A stretch of DNA of 64,000 nucleotides from Antribacter soli (GTDB lineage: Bacteria > Actinomycetota > Actinomycetes > Actinomycetales > Cellulomonadaceae). The notes beneath the pieces are model-generated. The model was given only the letters and a program-made list of their open reading frames with translations. It ran no database searches and was not told the DNA's origin. The stretch covers positions 42,753 through 106,752 of the forward strand of contig NZ_JAKGSG010000050.1 in the NCBI RefSeq assembly GCF_021568775.1, read 5' to 3'. Position numbers and translations under genes: made by a program. Shown piece by piece: positions 45,512 through 55,320 of this stretch; position 1 is the first letter of the stretch, and the number at the start of each line of letters is the position of its first letter.

Positions 45512-45931
45512 GTGGCCACCAAGATTCGCCTCAAGCGCCTCGGCAAGATCCGTGCGCCGTACTACCGCATCGTCGTCGCCGACTCGCGCACCAAGCGCGA
45601 CGGCCGCGTGATCGAGGAGATCGGCAAGTACCACCCGACCGAGGAGCCGTCGCTCATCGAGATCACGTCGGAGCGCGCCCAGTACTGGCTCGGCGTCGGC
45701 GCGCAGCCGACCGAGCAGGTGCTGAACCTCCTCAAGATCACCGGTGACTGGCAGAAGTTCAAGGGCCTGCCGGGCGCCGAGGGCACCCTGCGCGTCAAGG
45801 GCGAGAAGGCCGACGCCGCCTCGGCGATCGAGGCCGTCGCGCTCGAGGCCGAGAAGGCCAAGGCCCGCGCCGCCGAGAAGGCCGCCGCCGCTCCCGCCGC
45901 GGAGCCGGCCGCCGAGGGCGACGAGGCCTGA
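45512..45931 (+). CDS. rpsP: 30S ribosomal protein S16
   Basis: A 139-residue S16. The conserved start is [20 protein letters not shown], with [14 protein letters not shown] following. The C-terminus carries an Ala/Glu/Lys-rich extension of about 45 residues, common in actinobacteria. AGGAGA precedes the GTG. The gene's TGA overlaps the ATG of khpA (TGATG). Confidence 0.96.
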   Translation: MATKIRLKRLGKIRAPYYRIVVADSRTKRDGRVIEEIGKYHPTEEPSLIEITSERAQYWLGVGAQPTEQVLNLLKITGDWQKFKGLPGAEGTLRVKGEKADAASAIEAVALEAEKAKARAAEKAAAAPAAEPAAEGDEA

Positions 45932-46170
45932 TGCTCGCCGAGGCCCTCGAGCACCTGGTGCGCGGCATCGTCGACAACCCGGACGACGTCCGCGTGTCCG
46001 CGAAGACGCTGCGCCGGGGCGACCTGCTCGAGGTCCGCGTGCACCCGGACGACCTCGGCCGAGTCATCGGTCGCGGCGGCCGGACGGCACGTGCCCTGCG
46101 CACCGTCGTCGGCGCGCTGGCGACCGACGGCCCGGTGCGGGTCGACGTCGTGGACGTCGACCGGCGCTGA
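45931..46170 (+). CDS. khpA: KH-domain RNA-binding protein KhpA
   Basis: A 79-residue single KH domain. The RNA-binding GxxG loop lies in GRVIGRGGRTARALR (about residues 44-58). In other bacteria KhpA pairs with KhpB/Jag and binds many RNAs. It is translationally coupled to rpsP. Confidence 0.92.
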   Translation: MLAEALEHLVRGIVDNPDDVRVSAKTLRRGDLLEVRVHPDDLGRVIGRGGRTARALRTVVGALATDGPVRVDVVDVDRR

Positions 46171-46207
46171 GGCGCCGGAGCGTCGCACCCGCTGAGGCGC
46201 CGGAGCG
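46166..46207 (+). repeat. 25-bp tandem duplication across the khpA stop codon
   Basis: gctgaggcgccggagcgt occurs at 46166 and again at 46191. The first copy includes the khpA TGA. The terminator hairpin follows 13 nt later. Confidence 0.8.
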
Positions 46208-46219
46208 TACACACCCGAG

Positions 46220-46252
46220 GCGAGGCCCGGTCCGCTGCGGACCGGGCCTCGC
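46220..46252 (+). terminator. Terminator between khpA and rimM
   Basis: A perfect 15-bp stem with a 3-nt loop is followed by tcgttcg. It should end most rpsP-khpA transcripts, so rimM-trmD probably has its own promoter or depends on read-through. Confidence 0.85.
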
Positions 46253-46376
46253 TCGTTCGAAGAGCCCGTTCCCGGGACCCGCGGGCGCCGCGACCATGTA
46301 GTTGTTCATCTTCCGGCGCTCAGGACGTGAACAGGTACCTGGTCGCGAGGCCCGGACGGCAGCACTAAGGAGAGAC

Positions 46377-47033
46377 ATGCAGCTCACGGTCGCGTTCGTC
46401 GGGCGCGCGCACGGACTCAAGGGCGAGGTGGCCCTCGACCTGCGCACCGACGACCCCGAGTCGCGGCTGGCCGTCGGCGAGGTGCTGGCCACGGTCCCCG
46501 CGTCCGCGGGGCCCCTGACGGTGCTGCGCACGCGGGTCCACCAGGACCGCTGGCTGGTCACCTTCGCCGAGGTGACGGGCCGGACGGCGGCCGAGGAGCT
46601 GCGCGGCGTCGAGCTCGTCGTCGAGGCGGACGCCTCCGACGAGGAGGACGCCTGGTACCCGCACGAGCTCGTCGGCCTGCGGGCCGAGCTCACCGACGGC
46701 ACCCTCGTCGGGAGCGTCGCGGCGCTCGAGCACCTTCCGGCGCACGACGCGCTGCTCATCGAGGAGACGGGCGGCGAGCGCACGCTCGTGCCGTTCGTCC
46801 ACGCGATCGTCCCCGTCGTGGACGTCGCGGGCGGTCGCGTCGTGCTCGACCCGCCGGGCGGGCTCCTCGCCCGCGACGCGGAGAACGCGATCATCGACCG
46901 GCCCGAGCCGGAGCCGACGCCGGGCCCGGCGCCGTCCCCGGCGTCGGCTCCCGAGGCCGGCGCGACAGGTACGCCCGGGCGACCCGCCCGCGCCGGCGAC
47001 GGGGGTTCCGGTCCGGACGCGGTGGAGGACTGA
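46377..47033 (+). CDS. rimM: Ribosome maturation factor RimM
   Basis: A 218-residue 16S rRNA processing factor that binds S19. The N-terminal RimM domain ([18 protein letters not shown]) is followed by a PRC-barrel ([13 protein letters not shown] ... [12 protein letters not shown]). A Pro/Ala/Gly-rich tail of about 40 residues is extra. AAGGAGAG precedes the ATG at 46377. trmD follows one base after the stop. Confidence 0.95.
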   Translation: MQLTVAFVGRAHGLKGEVALDLRTDDPESRLAVGEVLATVPASAGPLTVLRTRVHQDRWLVTFAEVTGRTAAEELRGVELVVEADASDEEDAWYPHELVGLRAELTDGTLVGSVAALEHLPAHDALLIEETGGERTLVPFVHAIVPVVDVAGGRVVLDPPGGLLARDAENAIIDRPEPEPTPGPAPSPASAPEAGATGTPGRPARAGDGGSGPDAVED

Positions 47034-47034
47034 C

Positions 47035-47823
47035 GTGCGGATCGACGTCGTCACGATCTTCCCCGACTACCTGGCGGCGCTGGACCTGTCGCTCGTCGGC
47101 AAGGCCCGGCGGACCGGCCTGCTCGACCTGCGCGTCCACGACCTGCGCGACTGGACCACCGACCGGCACCGCACCGTCGACGACACGCCTTTCGGCGGCG
47201 GGGCCGGCATGGTCATGCGACCCGACATCTGGGGTCGTGCGCTCGACGACGTCCTCGGCGGCCCGCCGGCGCAGTCGCGGCTCGTCGTGCCCACCCCGTC
47301 AGGGGAGGTGTTCACGCAGCGGCACGCCGAGGCCCTGGCCGGCGAGGAGCACCTGGTGTTCGCCTGCGGCCGGTACGAGGGCATCGATGCGCGGGTCGCC
47401 GAGCACTACCGGGCGGCCGGCGTGCCGGTCAGCGAGCTGTCGATCGGCGACTACGTGCTCAACGGCGGCGAGGTCGCCGCGCTGGTCATGATCGAGGCGG
47501 TCGCGCGGCTGGTCCCCGGCATGGTGGGCAACCCCGAGTCGCTGGTGGAGGAGTCGCACGGCGCGGCCGGCCTGCTGGAGTACCCGGTCTACACCAAGCC
47601 GCCGGAGTGGGCCGGGCTCGAGGTGCCCGAGGTGCTGCTCTCCGGCCACCACGGGCGGGTCGAGCGGTGGCGTCGCGACGAGGCGATCACGCGGACGTCG
47701 GCCCGGCGGCCGGACATGATCGAGGCGCTGGACCCCGCCACGCTCGACAAGCACGACCTGCGGCTCCTGGCCGAGCTCGGCTGGGCAGTGGCGGACGGCC
47801 GCCTGGCCCGGACCCCGGCCTGA
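47035..47823 (+). CDS. trmD: tRNA (guanine-N1-)-methyltransferase
   Basis: A 262-residue SPOUT enzyme that makes m1G37 in tRNAs, preventing frameshifting. It opens [12 protein letters not shown]. The trefoil-knot SAM site is in [11 protein letters not shown] and [20 protein letters not shown], and the C-terminal domain follows. GGAGG lies just before the GTG. Confidence 0.96.
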   Translation: MRIDVVTIFPDYLAALDLSLVGKARRTGLLDLRVHDLRDWTTDRHRTVDDTPFGGGAGMVMRPDIWGRALDDVLGGPPAQSRLVVPTPSGEVFTQRHAEALAGEEHLVFACGRYEGIDARVAEHYRAAGVPVSELSIGDYVLNGGEVAALVMIEAVARLVPGMVGNPESLVEESHGAAGLLEYPVYTKPPEWAGLEVPEVLLSGHHGRVERWRRDEAITRTSARRPDMIEALDPATLDKHDLRLLAELGWAVADGRLARTPA

Positions 47824-47886
47824 CCCGCTGCGCCGTGTGACGCGGCACCCGCTCCACCGACAGCGAGGAAGGGGGGCGGGGTGTGG

Positions 47887-48061
47887 CAGAATGGTGCGAC
47901 GGTGCGCCGCCGGTCAGGTCTCTGCCACAGGGGACGACCGGGACCTTGTTCGCAGGGCCCCTCGACCGTGCTCCATGCCGCACCAACCTCACCTGACGTT
48001 CCGGACCGCTCACGCGGGCCACGAGATTCGCGCCTGACCTGTGGCAGGCCGGAGAGAAACG
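47887..48061 (+). promoter_or_regulatory. rplS promoter and structured leader
   Basis: TGGCAGAAT (-10 CAGAAT at 47887-47892) starts a leader of about 165 nt. CTGCCACAGG (47922-47931) is perfectly complementary to CCTGTGGCAG (48038-48047), which ends just before the GGAGAG ribosome-binding site. The leader may fold into a closed domain that controls L19 translation. The autoregulatory idea is inference from ribosomal protein leaders in general. Confidence 0.5.
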
Positions 48062-48415
48062 ATGCAGACTCTCGACTTCGTCGACGCAGCCTCGCTGCGC
48101 TCGGACATCCCCAGCTTCCGCCCCGGCGACACGCTCAAGGTCAACGTCAAGGTCGTCGAGGGCAACCGCTCTCGCGTCCAGGCGTTCCAGGGCGTCGTCA
48201 TCCGCATCCACGGCGGCGGCATCGGCGAGACCTTCACGGTCCGCAAGATCAGCTTCGGCGTCGGCGTGGAGCGCACGTTCCCGCTGCACGCTCCGACCAT
48301 CGAGTCGATCGAGGTCGTCACCCGCGGTGACGTCCGTCGCGCCAAGCTGTACTACCTCCGCAGCCTTCGCGGCAAGAAGGCCAAGATCAAGGAGAAGCGC
48401 GACCGCACGGCCTGA
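48062..48415 (+). CDS. rplS: 50S ribosomal protein L19
   Basis: A 117-residue L19 located at the 30S-50S interface. Family sequences include [30 protein letters not shown] and the C-terminal [24 protein letters not shown] (partly quoted). GGAGAG is 7 nt before the ATG at 48062. Confidence 0.96.
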   Translation: MQTLDFVDAASLRSDIPSFRPGDTLKVNVKVVEGNRSRVQAFQGVVIRIHGGGIGETFTVRKISFGVGVERTFPLHAPTIESIEVVTRGDVRRAKLYYLRSLRGKKAKIKEKRDRTA

Positions 48416-48434
48416 GCCTGCTCGCCCCGATCGC

Positions 48435-48480
48435 ACGACGGACCGGTCACCTTCCGTACGGGAGGTGACCGGTCCGTCGT
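48435..48480 (+). terminator. rplS terminator
   Basis: A perfect 18-bp inverted repeat with a 10-nt loop lies 19 nt after the rplS stop codon. Confidence 0.88.
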
Positions 48481-48592
48481 CGTACCGGCTGGTCGCTCGC
48501 GAACGGCAGTGTGGGTGGTTTCGTCAGGAGACTGTGCTGCTCGGGTGGGTCGTTTCGCCCTGGCCCCTCCGGGGTGGAAGAGTGACCCCGTG

Positions 48593-49438
48593 ATGATGAA
48601 TTCCGACAGCGTGGCGCAGACCGCCCCGAACGAGGGGAATCCCGTGACCGACGCAGATCCGTGGGCGGCATCCGCCCAGGAGAGCCGCCAGGAGGACCCT
48701 CGGGCGGAGCGGTCGGGCGGGTTCCTGGCGATGCTCAAGGAGACGGCGATCATCGTCGTCAGCGCGCTCGTGCTGTCGTGGATCATCAAGTCGTTCCTGG
48801 TGCAGGCGTTCTTCATCCCGAGTGCCTCGATGCAGGACACGCTGGAGGTCGGTGACCGCGTGATGGTCTCCCGTCTCACGCCCGGCCCGTTCGACCTGCG
48901 TCGCGGCGACATCGTCGTCTTCAAGGACCCGGGCGGCTGGCTCGGCCCCTACGTGCCGCCGGACCGCGGCCCCGTGGGCAACGCGATCACGTCGGGCCTG
49001 ACGTTCGTCGGCCTGCTGCCGCAGGACACGGGCGAGCACCTCATCAAGCGCGTCATCGGCCTGCCCGGCGACCACGTGGTGTGCTGCGACGCGGAGGGCC
49101 GGGTGACCGTGAACGACGTGGACCTGACCGAGACGTCGTACATCGCCCCGGGCTCGGTGCCGAGCCAGGACCCCTTCGACACGGTCGTCCCGGAGGGCAT
49201 GCTGTTCGTCATGGGTGACAACCGCCAGAACTCCCAGGACTCGCGCTACAACACGAGCAAGCCCGGCGGCGGTTTCGTGCCGGTGGAGAACGTGGTCGGC
49301 GCGGCGTTCGCGACGGTGTGGCCGTTCGACCGCGCGACCTGGCTCTCCAACCCGTCGGAGGTGTTCGAGTACGTGCCCGACGCGGACGACGCGAGCGCGC
49401 TCGGCCTCGTCGTCCGCCGGGAGGAGGCGGCGCTGTGA
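48593..49438 (+). CDS. lepB: Type I signal peptidase
   Basis: A 281-residue membrane protease that removes Sec signal peptides. One hydrophobic anchor ([19 protein letters not shown]) precedes the catalytic Ser79 (IPSASMQDT) and Lys152 ([12 protein letters not shown]); [14 protein letters not shown] is box E. The start is uncertain. ATG 48593, GTG 48590 and GTG 48644 (with GAGGGG upstream) are all possible, and all give a cytoplasmic tail before the anchor. The stop overlaps the rnhB GTG. Confidence 0.93.
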   Translation: MMNSDSVAQTAPNEGNPVTDADPWAASAQESRQEDPRAERSGGFLAMLKETAIIVVSALVLSWIIKSFLVQAFFIPSASMQDTLEVGDRVMVSRLTPGPFDLRRGDIVVFKDPGGWLGPYVPPDRGPVGNAITSGLTFVGLLPQDTGEHLIKRVIGLPGDHVVCCDAEGRVTVNDVDLTETSYIAPGSVPSQDPFDTVVPEGMLFVMGDNRQNSQDSRYNTSKPGGGFVPVENVVGAAFATVWPFDRATWLSNPSEVFEYVPDADDASALGLVVRREEAAL

Positions 49439-50391
49439 CGTCGACCGTGCCCGACGCCACCGCGGCCCGCGCACGCACGACGCAGCGTCCGACCGCCGGT
49501 GAGGCTGCCCGCCCCGCTACCACCCGTCGCCCGCCGACCCTCCGCCAGGAGCGCGCGCTCCTCGCCACGGGCGCTCGACTGGTCGCGGGCATGGACGAGG
49601 TGGGCAGGGGCGCGCTGGCCGGGCCGGTGAGCGTGGGCGTCGCCGTGGTCGACGCCGCCACCCGGACGGCTCCGAAGGGTCTGGCGGACTCGAAGCTGCT
49701 CACTGCCGCCGCCCGCGAGTCGCTCGTGCCCGCGCTGCGGCGGTGGGCGGTGGCGTACGCGGTGGGTCATGCGTCGTCGGCCGAGATCGACGAGCACGGC
49801 ATCATCGCTGCCCTGCGCCTCGCCGGTCAGCGGGCGCTGGCCCAGGTGCGTGAGGCGTGCGGCGACGTCGACCTCGTGCTGCTGGACGGGTCGCACGACT
49901 GGCTGACCAGCCCCGGCATGGACCTCTTCGAGGCGGCGGGGGTCGCGGCGCCCGCGCCGGGGGACGCGCCCGGGGGCGGCGCGGAGCGCGAGCCCGTCGT
50001 GCGCACCATGGTCAAGGCCGACCTGCGCTGCGCGTCCGTCGCGGCCGCCAGCGTGCTCGCCAAGGTGGAGCGCGACGGCATCCTCACGCGGCTCGCCGCG
50101 GAGCACCCGGCCTTCGCCTGGGACCAGAACAAGGGGTACAGCGCTCCGGCGCACATGGAGGCGCTGCGGCTGCACGGGCCGACCGAGCTGCACCGGCGCT
50201 CGTGGAGCCTGCCCGGGGTCGCGGCCGAGGCGTTCGAGGAGCTCCTCGACGAGGGCGTCCTCGACGAAGAGCTCCTCGACGAGGTGACGGAAGCGGCCGG
50301 GGCGACCGGCGTCGAGCAGGCCGTCCTCGTCGAGGTGCCCGACGCCTCCGGGGCGGAGCGTTTGCGGCTGGATGGGATGATGACGACGTGA
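49435..50391 (+). CDS. rnhB: Ribonuclease HII
   Basis: A 318-residue nuclease that removes ribonucleotides from DNA-RNA hybrids. The acidic pair Asp54-Glu55 is in [14 protein letters not shown], a third Asp in LLDGSHDWL, and [17 protein letters not shown] gives the last active-site region. A short N-terminal extension and a C-terminal acidic tail ([16 protein letters not shown]) are added. The GTG at 49435 overlaps the lepB stop (GTGA) with GGAGG upstream. Confidence 0.94.
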   Translation: MTSTVPDATAARARTTQRPTAGEAARPATTRRPPTLRQERALLATGARLVAGMDEVGRGALAGPVSVGVAVVDAATRTAPKGLADSKLLTAAARESLVPALRRWAVAYAVGHASSAEIDEHGIIAALRLAGQRALAQVREACGDVDLVLLDGSHDWLTSPGMDLFEAAGVAAPAPGDAPGGGAEREPVVRTMVKADLRCASVAAASVLAKVERDGILTRLAAEHPAFAWDQNKGYSAPAHMEALRLHGPTELHRRSWSLPGVAAEAFEELLDEGVLDEELLDEVTEAAGATGVEQAVLVEVPDASGAERLRLDGMMTT

Positions 50392-50687
50392 GCGCCGAAG
50401 ACCTCGAGAACTACGAGACCGAGATGGAGCTCGCGCTCTATCGCGAGTACCGCGACGTGGTGGGCCTGTTCTCGTACGTGGTGGAGACCGAGCGTCGGTT
50501 CTACCTCGCCAACCAGGTGGACCTGCAGGTCAGGTCCGCCGCGGGCGAGGTGTACTTCGAGCTGCGGCTCGGCGACGCGTGGGTGTGGGACGTGTACCGG
50601 TCCGCCCGGTTCGTGAAGTCGGTGCGCGTCGTGACGTTCAAGGACGTCAACGTCGAGGAGCTGGCCAAGGCCGAGCTCGCGCTCTGA
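50388..50687 (+). CDS. DUF2469 family protein
   Basis: A 99-residue protein conserved next to rnhB throughout actinobacteria. It opens [20 protein letters not shown] and contains [16 protein letters not shown]. Function is unknown. The GTG overlaps the rnhB stop (GTGA), so translation is coupled. A 218-bp gap before yraN shows no gene. Confidence 0.9.
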   Translation: MSAEDLENYETEMELALYREYRDVVGLFSYVVETERRFYLANQVDLQVRSAAGEVYFELRLGDAWVWDVYRSARFVKSVRVVTFKDVNVEELAKAELAL

Positions 50688-50905
50688 GGCGTCCGGCGGG
50701 CCTCCGCTGCCCGACGCCGGTCGCTCGCCCCGGGCGTGCGCGTCGCCTCGGCATGTTGCCCGGCCGGTCCTTGCAACCCTGATCGTGGTGGTGCCGGGTC
50801 GGGAGCCCGACCACAACGAGGCGATCGCGGTACCTGTGCACAGGCCGTCGCCGGGACCCCGCACGGCTCCTCCTGCGTGACCGAGGGTGGTCACGGAGGT
50901 GAGCG

Positions 50906-51292
50906 ATGCGCGCGAAGGACGGCGTCGGGAAGTACGGCGAGAGAGTGGCGGCCCGGCATGTGGCCGCTCGTGGCTGGCGACTGCTCGACCGCAACTGGCG
51001 GGGGAAGAGCGGCGAGCTCGACCTCGTCGCGGTCGACGGCGACGTGCTCGTGGTCGTCGAGGTGAAGACCCGGCGGGGAACGAGGTTCGGGCACCCGGCG
51101 GAGGCGGTGACACCGCGCAAGCTGGCGCGGCTGCGCACGCTCGCAGGCCAGTACCTCACACATCATCGCGAGCGCTGCGCCGAGGGCGCCGACCTGCCCG
51201 TGCGGTTCGCGGGCGTCCGCATCGACGTGGTCGCGGTGACGCTCCCGGGGGCCGGGGCGGCCGTCGTGGAGCACCTCGAGGGGGTGGTCTGA
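50906..51292 (+). CDS. yraN: UPF0102 (YraN) family nuclease-fold protein
   Basis: A 128-residue protein with a restriction-endonuclease-like fold. The signature is GKYGERVAARHVAARGW, then RNWRGKSGELDLVAVD and VVEVKTRRGTRFG, with D/E-x-K active-site-like residues. Its role is unknown; a link to DNA processing is suggested by its constant position before comM and dprA. GGAGGTGAG precedes the ATG. Confidence 0.93.
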   Translation: MRAKDGVGKYGERVAARHVAARGWRLLDRNWRGKSGELDLVAVDGDVLVVVEVKTRRGTRFGHPAEAVTPRKLARLRTLAGQYLTHHRERCAEGADLPVRFAGVRIDVVAVTLPGAGAAVVEHLEGVV

Positions 51293-52825
51293 GTGGGCCT
51301 CGGCACGACGCTCGCGGTGTCCCTGGTGGGCCTCTCGGGGCACGTCGTCGAGGTGCAGGCGCACCTGGCGGCGTCCGTCCCGGGGTTCACGATCGTCGGG
51401 CTGCCCGACGCCGCGCTGAGCGAGTCGCGAGACCGCGTCAAGGCCGCCGTCACGTCGACGGGGCTCCCGTGGCCCGTCAAGAAGATCACCGTCAACCTGT
51501 CGCCCGCCTCGCTGCGCAAGCACGGCAGCGGGTACGACCTCGCGGTGGCGGTCGCGATCCTGGCCGGGGCGGGGACGATCGCGTCGGCCGGGCTCGAGCG
51601 GATCGTGCACGTCGGCGAGCTGGGGCTCGACGGGCGCGTCCAGCCCGTGCGCGGCGTGCTGCCGGCGGTCCTGGCGGCGGTGCGCGCCGGGTATCGCGAC
51701 GTCGTCGTGGCGGCGGGCGACGCGGAGGAGGCGCGGCTCGTGCCGGGTGCGCGTGTGGTCGGCGCCGCCAGCCTGGCCGAGGTGATCGCGCTGCACGGTG
51801 GCTCGGCCGACCTCGTGCGGGAGGTCGAACCGGTCCGGCGGCCGCAGCCGACCTTGCCGCCCCGGCCGGAGGCGGACATGTCGGACGTCCTCGGGCAGCA
51901 CACCGCTCGGGCGGCGCTCGAGGTGGCGGCGGCGGGCGGGCACCACCTGCTGTTCGTCGGGCCCCCAGGTGCGGGCAAGACGATGCTCGCCTCGCGGCTG
52001 CCCGGGATCCTGCCCGACCTCACGGACGCGGAGGCCGTCGAGGTGACCGCCGTGCACTCCGTCGCCGGGACGTTCGACCCGGCGCGCGGGCTCATCCGCA
52101 GGCCGCCGTTCGAGGCGCCGCACCACACGGCGACGCCCGCGGCCGTCGTCGGTGGAGGGACGGGCGTGCCACGCCCCGGAGCGGCCTCCCGGGCCCACCG
52201 GGGCGTCCTGCTCCTGGACGAGAGCCCCGAGTTCCAGCCACGCGTCCTCGAGACGCTGCGGCAGCCGCTCGAGCACGGCGAGCTCGTCATCCACCGGTCG
52301 GGCGGCGCCGCCAGGTACCCGGCCCGCTTCCAGCTGGTCCTCGCGGCCAACCCGTGCCCGTGCGGCATGGCGGTCGGGAAGGGGACCGCGTGCACCTGCT
52401 CCGTGACCGCGCGGCGCCGGTACTTCGCCCGGCTGTCCGGGCCGCTGCTCGACCGGGTCGACGTCCAGGTCGAGGTCCTGCCCGTCACTCGCGCCGACCG
52501 GGAAGGCGGGCCCGGGGAGCCCACCGCCGTCGTGGCGGCCCGGGTGGCCGGAGCGCGGGCGGCAGCCCGGGCACGGCTCGCGGCGACGCCCTGGACCACG
52601 AACGCCGAGGTACCAGGCCGGTGGCTGCGCGACCTGCTCCGGCCCCGGGACCGCATGCTCGGCGCCATCGACGCGGCGCTCGACGCCGGGACCCTGAGCC
52701 TGCGCGGCGTCGACCGGGTGCTGCGCGTCGCGTGGACCCTGGCCGACCTGGCGGGGCACGACGCACCGACGGTCGCAGACATGGGGCAGGCGCTCCTGCT
52801 CCGCACGAGGGGGCACCATGGCTGA
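51293..52825 (+). CDS. comM: YifB/ComM family Mg-chelatase-like AAA+ ATPase
   Basis: A 510-residue helicase-type AAA+ protein. The N-terminal ChlI-like domain has HVVEVQAHLAASVPGFTIVG and KKITVNLSPASLRKHGSGYDL. The ATPase has Walker A GPPGAGKT at 223-230 and Walker B GVLLLDESPEF; zinc-like cysteines (NPCPCGM, ACTCS) follow. ComM promotes branch migration during natural transformation in Gram-negatives; the role in actinobacteria is unproven. It overlaps dprA by 8 bases. Confidence 0.93.
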   Translation: MGLGTTLAVSLVGLSGHVVEVQAHLAASVPGFTIVGLPDAALSESRDRVKAAVTSTGLPWPVKKITVNLSPASLRKHGSGYDLAVAVAILAGAGTIASAGLERIVHVGELGLDGRVQPVRGVLPAVLAAVRAGYRDVVVAAGDAEEARLVPGARVVGAASLAEVIALHGGSADLVREVEPVRRPQPTLPPRPEADMSDVLGQHTARAALEVAAAGGHHLLFVGPPGAGKTMLASRLPGILPDLTDAEAVEVTAVHSVAGTFDPARGLIRRPPFEAPHHTATPAAVVGGGTGVPRPGAASRAHRGVLLLDESPEFQPRVLETLRQPLEHGELVIHRSGGAARYPARFQLVLAANPCPCGMAVGKGTACTCSVTARRRYFARLSGPLLDRVDVQVEVLPVTRADREGGPGEPTAVVAARVAGARAAARARLAATPWTTNAEVPGRWLRDLLRPRDRMLGAIDAALDAGTLSLRGVDRVLRVAWTLADLAGHDAPTVADMGQALLLRTRGHHG

Positions 52826-54188
52826 CGCGCTGTTCGAGCTGGCCGGTGCCGGTGCCGGTGCGGGTGCTGGCGCCGGGCCGGGTGCCGGTGCGGTGGCCCG
52901 GCTCCGGTTCGACCCCGCGGACCCGGTGCTCGCGCGTGCCGCCTGGAGTCGTCTCTCCGAGCCCGGTGACGTCGTGGCAGGGGCGCTCGTGCAGGCGCTC
53001 GGCCCGGTCGAGGCGCTCGACTGGCTGCTCGACGCCGTGCGCTCGCCCGAGCGCGCCGCCGCCGCGCTGCGGCGGATCGGCGGCGTGGCCGTGCCTGTCG
53101 GGGCACCCGCGGACGCGCCGGGGCGGATCGTGCCGCGCCCGGCCGGCCAGGCGTCGGTGGACGGCCAGGCGTCGGTGGCCGGCGCGACACGGGAGAGGGG
53201 CGGGGCTGCGGCTGCGCTGCTCGCGGCCGCGCGTCGCTGGGGACCGCGTGTCGCCGTGCTCGACCCGGCCCGTGACCTCGAGGTGCTCGACCGGTACGCC
53301 GGAACGTTCCTCGCGCCCGGTGATCCTCGGTGGCCGACGGGGCTCGCCGACCTCGGGCCGGGTGAGCCGCTGGCCCTGTGGGTCCGCGGCCGGGCCGACC
53401 TCCGCGTGCTCACCGAGCGGTCCGTGGCGGTGGTCGGATCGCGGGCGTGCACGGAGTACGGCACTCATGTCGCGACCGAGCTCGGGTCCGGGCTGTCCGA
53501 CCGCGGGTTCACCGTCGTCTCCGGGGGCGCGTACGGGATCGACGCCGCCGCGCACAGGGGGGCGCTCGCTGCGGGCGGACGGACCATCGCGTTCCTCGCC
53601 GGCGGGGTCGACCGGCTCTACCCGCCCGGCAACCAGGACCTGCTGCGCCGCCTGACCGAGGAGGGAGCGGTCGTCAGCGAGGTGCCGCCCGGGTCGGTGC
53701 CCGGCCGGCAGCGGTTCCTCAAGCGCAACCGGCTCATCGCGGCCGCGAGCGGCGGGACCGTGGTGGTCGAGGCGGCCTTGCGGTCGGGTGCGCTGTCCAC
53801 GGCAAACCACGCGACCGCTCTTCTGCGCCCGCTCGGCACGGTGCCGGGGCCGGTCACGTCGATGGCGTCGTCCGGCTGCCACGAGTTGCTGCGCCAGGGC
53901 GCGGCGGTCTGCGTGACGGACGCCGCGGAGGCGGCCGAGCTCGCCGGCCAGGTGGGCGTGGATGCGGCACCCACGCCGATCGGCGAGACACGCCCCGGTG
54001 ACGACCTGGGTGCCGTCGAGCGGGCAGTCCTCGACGCGCTGCCGGTCCGCAGCCACGCCACGGTGGACGGGCTCGCACGCGTCGCCGGGCTCGCCGTCGG
54101 CGAGACGCTCGGAGCGCTCGGCATCCTCGAGCTGGTCGGGCTCGCCGAGCAGCAGGGCGGACGGTGGCGGATGCGTCGGCCCGCCTGA
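52818..54188 (+). CDS. dprA: DNA-processing protein DprA
   Basis: A 456-residue protein that in competent bacteria binds incoming single-stranded DNA and loads RecA. The Rossmann core has VAVVGSRACTEYG, VSGGAYGIDAAAHRGAL, LAGGVDRLYPPGNQDL and RFLKRNRLIAAAS. A C-terminal winged-helix domain follows (VDGLARVAGLAVGETLGAL). The N-terminus holds a Gly-Ala repeat from near-tandem ggtgcc units, and a second small repeat (GQASV twice) lies near residue 115. Longer than typical DprA because of these additions. Confidence 0.94.
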   Translation: MADALFELAGAGAGAGAGAGPGAGAVARLRFDPADPVLARAAWSRLSEPGDVVAGALVQALGPVEALDWLLDAVRSPERAAAALRRIGGVAVPVGAPADAPGRIVPRPAGQASVDGQASVAGATRERGGAAAALLAAARRWGPRVAVLDPARDLEVLDRYAGTFLAPGDPRWPTGLADLGPGEPLALWVRGRADLRVLTERSVAVVGSRACTEYGTHVATELGSGLSDRGFTVVSGGAYGIDAAAHRGALAAGGRTIAFLAGGVDRLYPPGNQDLLRRLTEEGAVVSEVPPGSVPGRQRFLKRNRLIAAASGGTVVVEAALRSGALSTANHATALLRPLGTVPGPVTSMASSGCHELLRQGAAVCVTDAAEAAELAGQVGVDAAPTPIGETRPGDDLGAVERAVLDALPVRSHATVDGLARVAGLAVGETLGALGILELVGLAEQQGGRWRMRRPA

Positions 54189-54355
54189 CCGCGGTGGCCG
54201 GGTACACCGGACGGTGACCCCGCAAGCCCGCGCGGTTCCGTGGGGCCGGCGAGCCACGCGCCGGCTCTGCGGCCAGGCAGGTGCGTCAACCCGAGGCGCG
54301 GCACGCCGGGCGTCATCCTGGGGCGAACCCGGACCGGGCGTGCACACTGGCGAAC

Positions 54356-55309
54356 GTGGACCATACCGACCTGTCGGGCTTACCTCGCCTTCCCGCGGAC
54401 CTGGCCGACGCCGTGCACCGCTTCGGCGTCCACCTCGACGCCCAGCGCGGCCACTCGGCGCACACGCGCCGGGCGTACGTCGCCGACGTGACGGACCTGC
54501 TCCGGTTCGCCGTCCGGCACGGGTGCGCGGGGCTTGCCGCCATCGACCTCACGGTGCTGCGCGGCTGGCTGGCCGCGCAGTCCGAGCGGGGGCTGGCGCG
54601 ATCCACGCTCGCGCGGCGGGGTGCTTCGGCGCGGGCGTTCCTGCGCTGGGCGCACCGGGCCGGGCTCGTGCCGACGGACCCGTCGACGAGGCTCGCCAGC
54701 CCGAAGGTGCCGCGCACCCTGCCGACGGTCCTCGCGGTCGACGAGGCCGCCCGGCTCCTCGACACGGCCCGCGCCGCCGCCGAGGCGGCCGACGAGGCGA
54801 CCGGCCCGTCCGCCCTGCGCACCTGGGTCGCGGCGGAGCTGCTCTACGGTGCGGGCATCCGCGTCGGCGAGCTGGTCTCCGTCGACGTCGATGACGTCGA
54901 CCCCCGAGAGCGCCTCGTCCGGGTGCTCGGCAAGGGCGGCAAGGAGCGGGTCGTCCCGTTCGGCATCCCGGCGGCGCGGGCGGTGGAGGCCTGGCTGTCC
55001 GCCGGTCGCCCGGCCCTCGTCACGGGCGCGAGCGGGTCGGCGCTCCTCGTCGGAGAGCGGGGCGGCCGCTGGGGACAGCGACAGGTGCGCGAGGCCGTGC
55101 ACCGGCTGGCGGCGCTCGCCGGCGTCGAGGACGTCGCGCCCCACGGCCTGCGTCATTCTGCGGCGACGCACCTGCTCCAGGGCGGGTCCGACCTGCGCGC
55201 AGTCCAAGAGGTCCTCGGCCACGCCAACCTCGCGACGACCCAGCGGTACACCCACGTCGACGCGGCACGCCTCCAGCGCGTCTACGCCCAGGCCTTCCCG
55301 CGCGCCTGA
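54356..55309 (+). CDS. xerC: Tyrosine recombinase XerC
   Basis: A 317-residue recombinase that resolves chromosome dimers at dif. An N-terminal SAM-like core-binding domain (HSAHTRRAYVADVTDLLRF) precedes the catalytic domain. Arg169 (YGAGIRVGEL), the Lys in GKGGKERVVPF, His263 and Arg266 (HGLRHSAATHLL), and nucleophile Tyr298 (TTQRYTHVD) are present. The gene lies in the conserved dprA-xerC-M23-rpsB order, so it is housekeeping rather than an integrase. CACACT lies 7 nt before the GTG. Confidence 0.94.
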   Translation: MDHTDLSGLPRLPADLADAVHRFGVHLDAQRGHSAHTRRAYVADVTDLLRFAVRHGCAGLAAIDLTVLRGWLAAQSERGLARSTLARRGASARAFLRWAHRAGLVPTDPSTRLASPKVPRTLPTVLAVDEAARLLDTARAAAEAADEATGPSALRTWVAAELLYGAGIRVGELVSVDVDDVDPRERLVRVLGKGGKERVVPFGIPAARAVEAWLSAGRPALVTGASGSALLVGERGGRWGQRQVREAVHRLAALAGVEDVAPHGLRHSAATHLLQGGSDLRAVQEVLGHANLATTQRYTHVDAARLQRVYAQAFPRA

Positions 55310-55320
55310 TCCCCGCTCAC

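Noticed and set aside
54356..55309. Phage integrase or integration site
   Set aside because: The recombinase lies in the conserved dprA-xerC-M23-rpsB order and has XerC-like sequence; no phage genes or att repeats are present.
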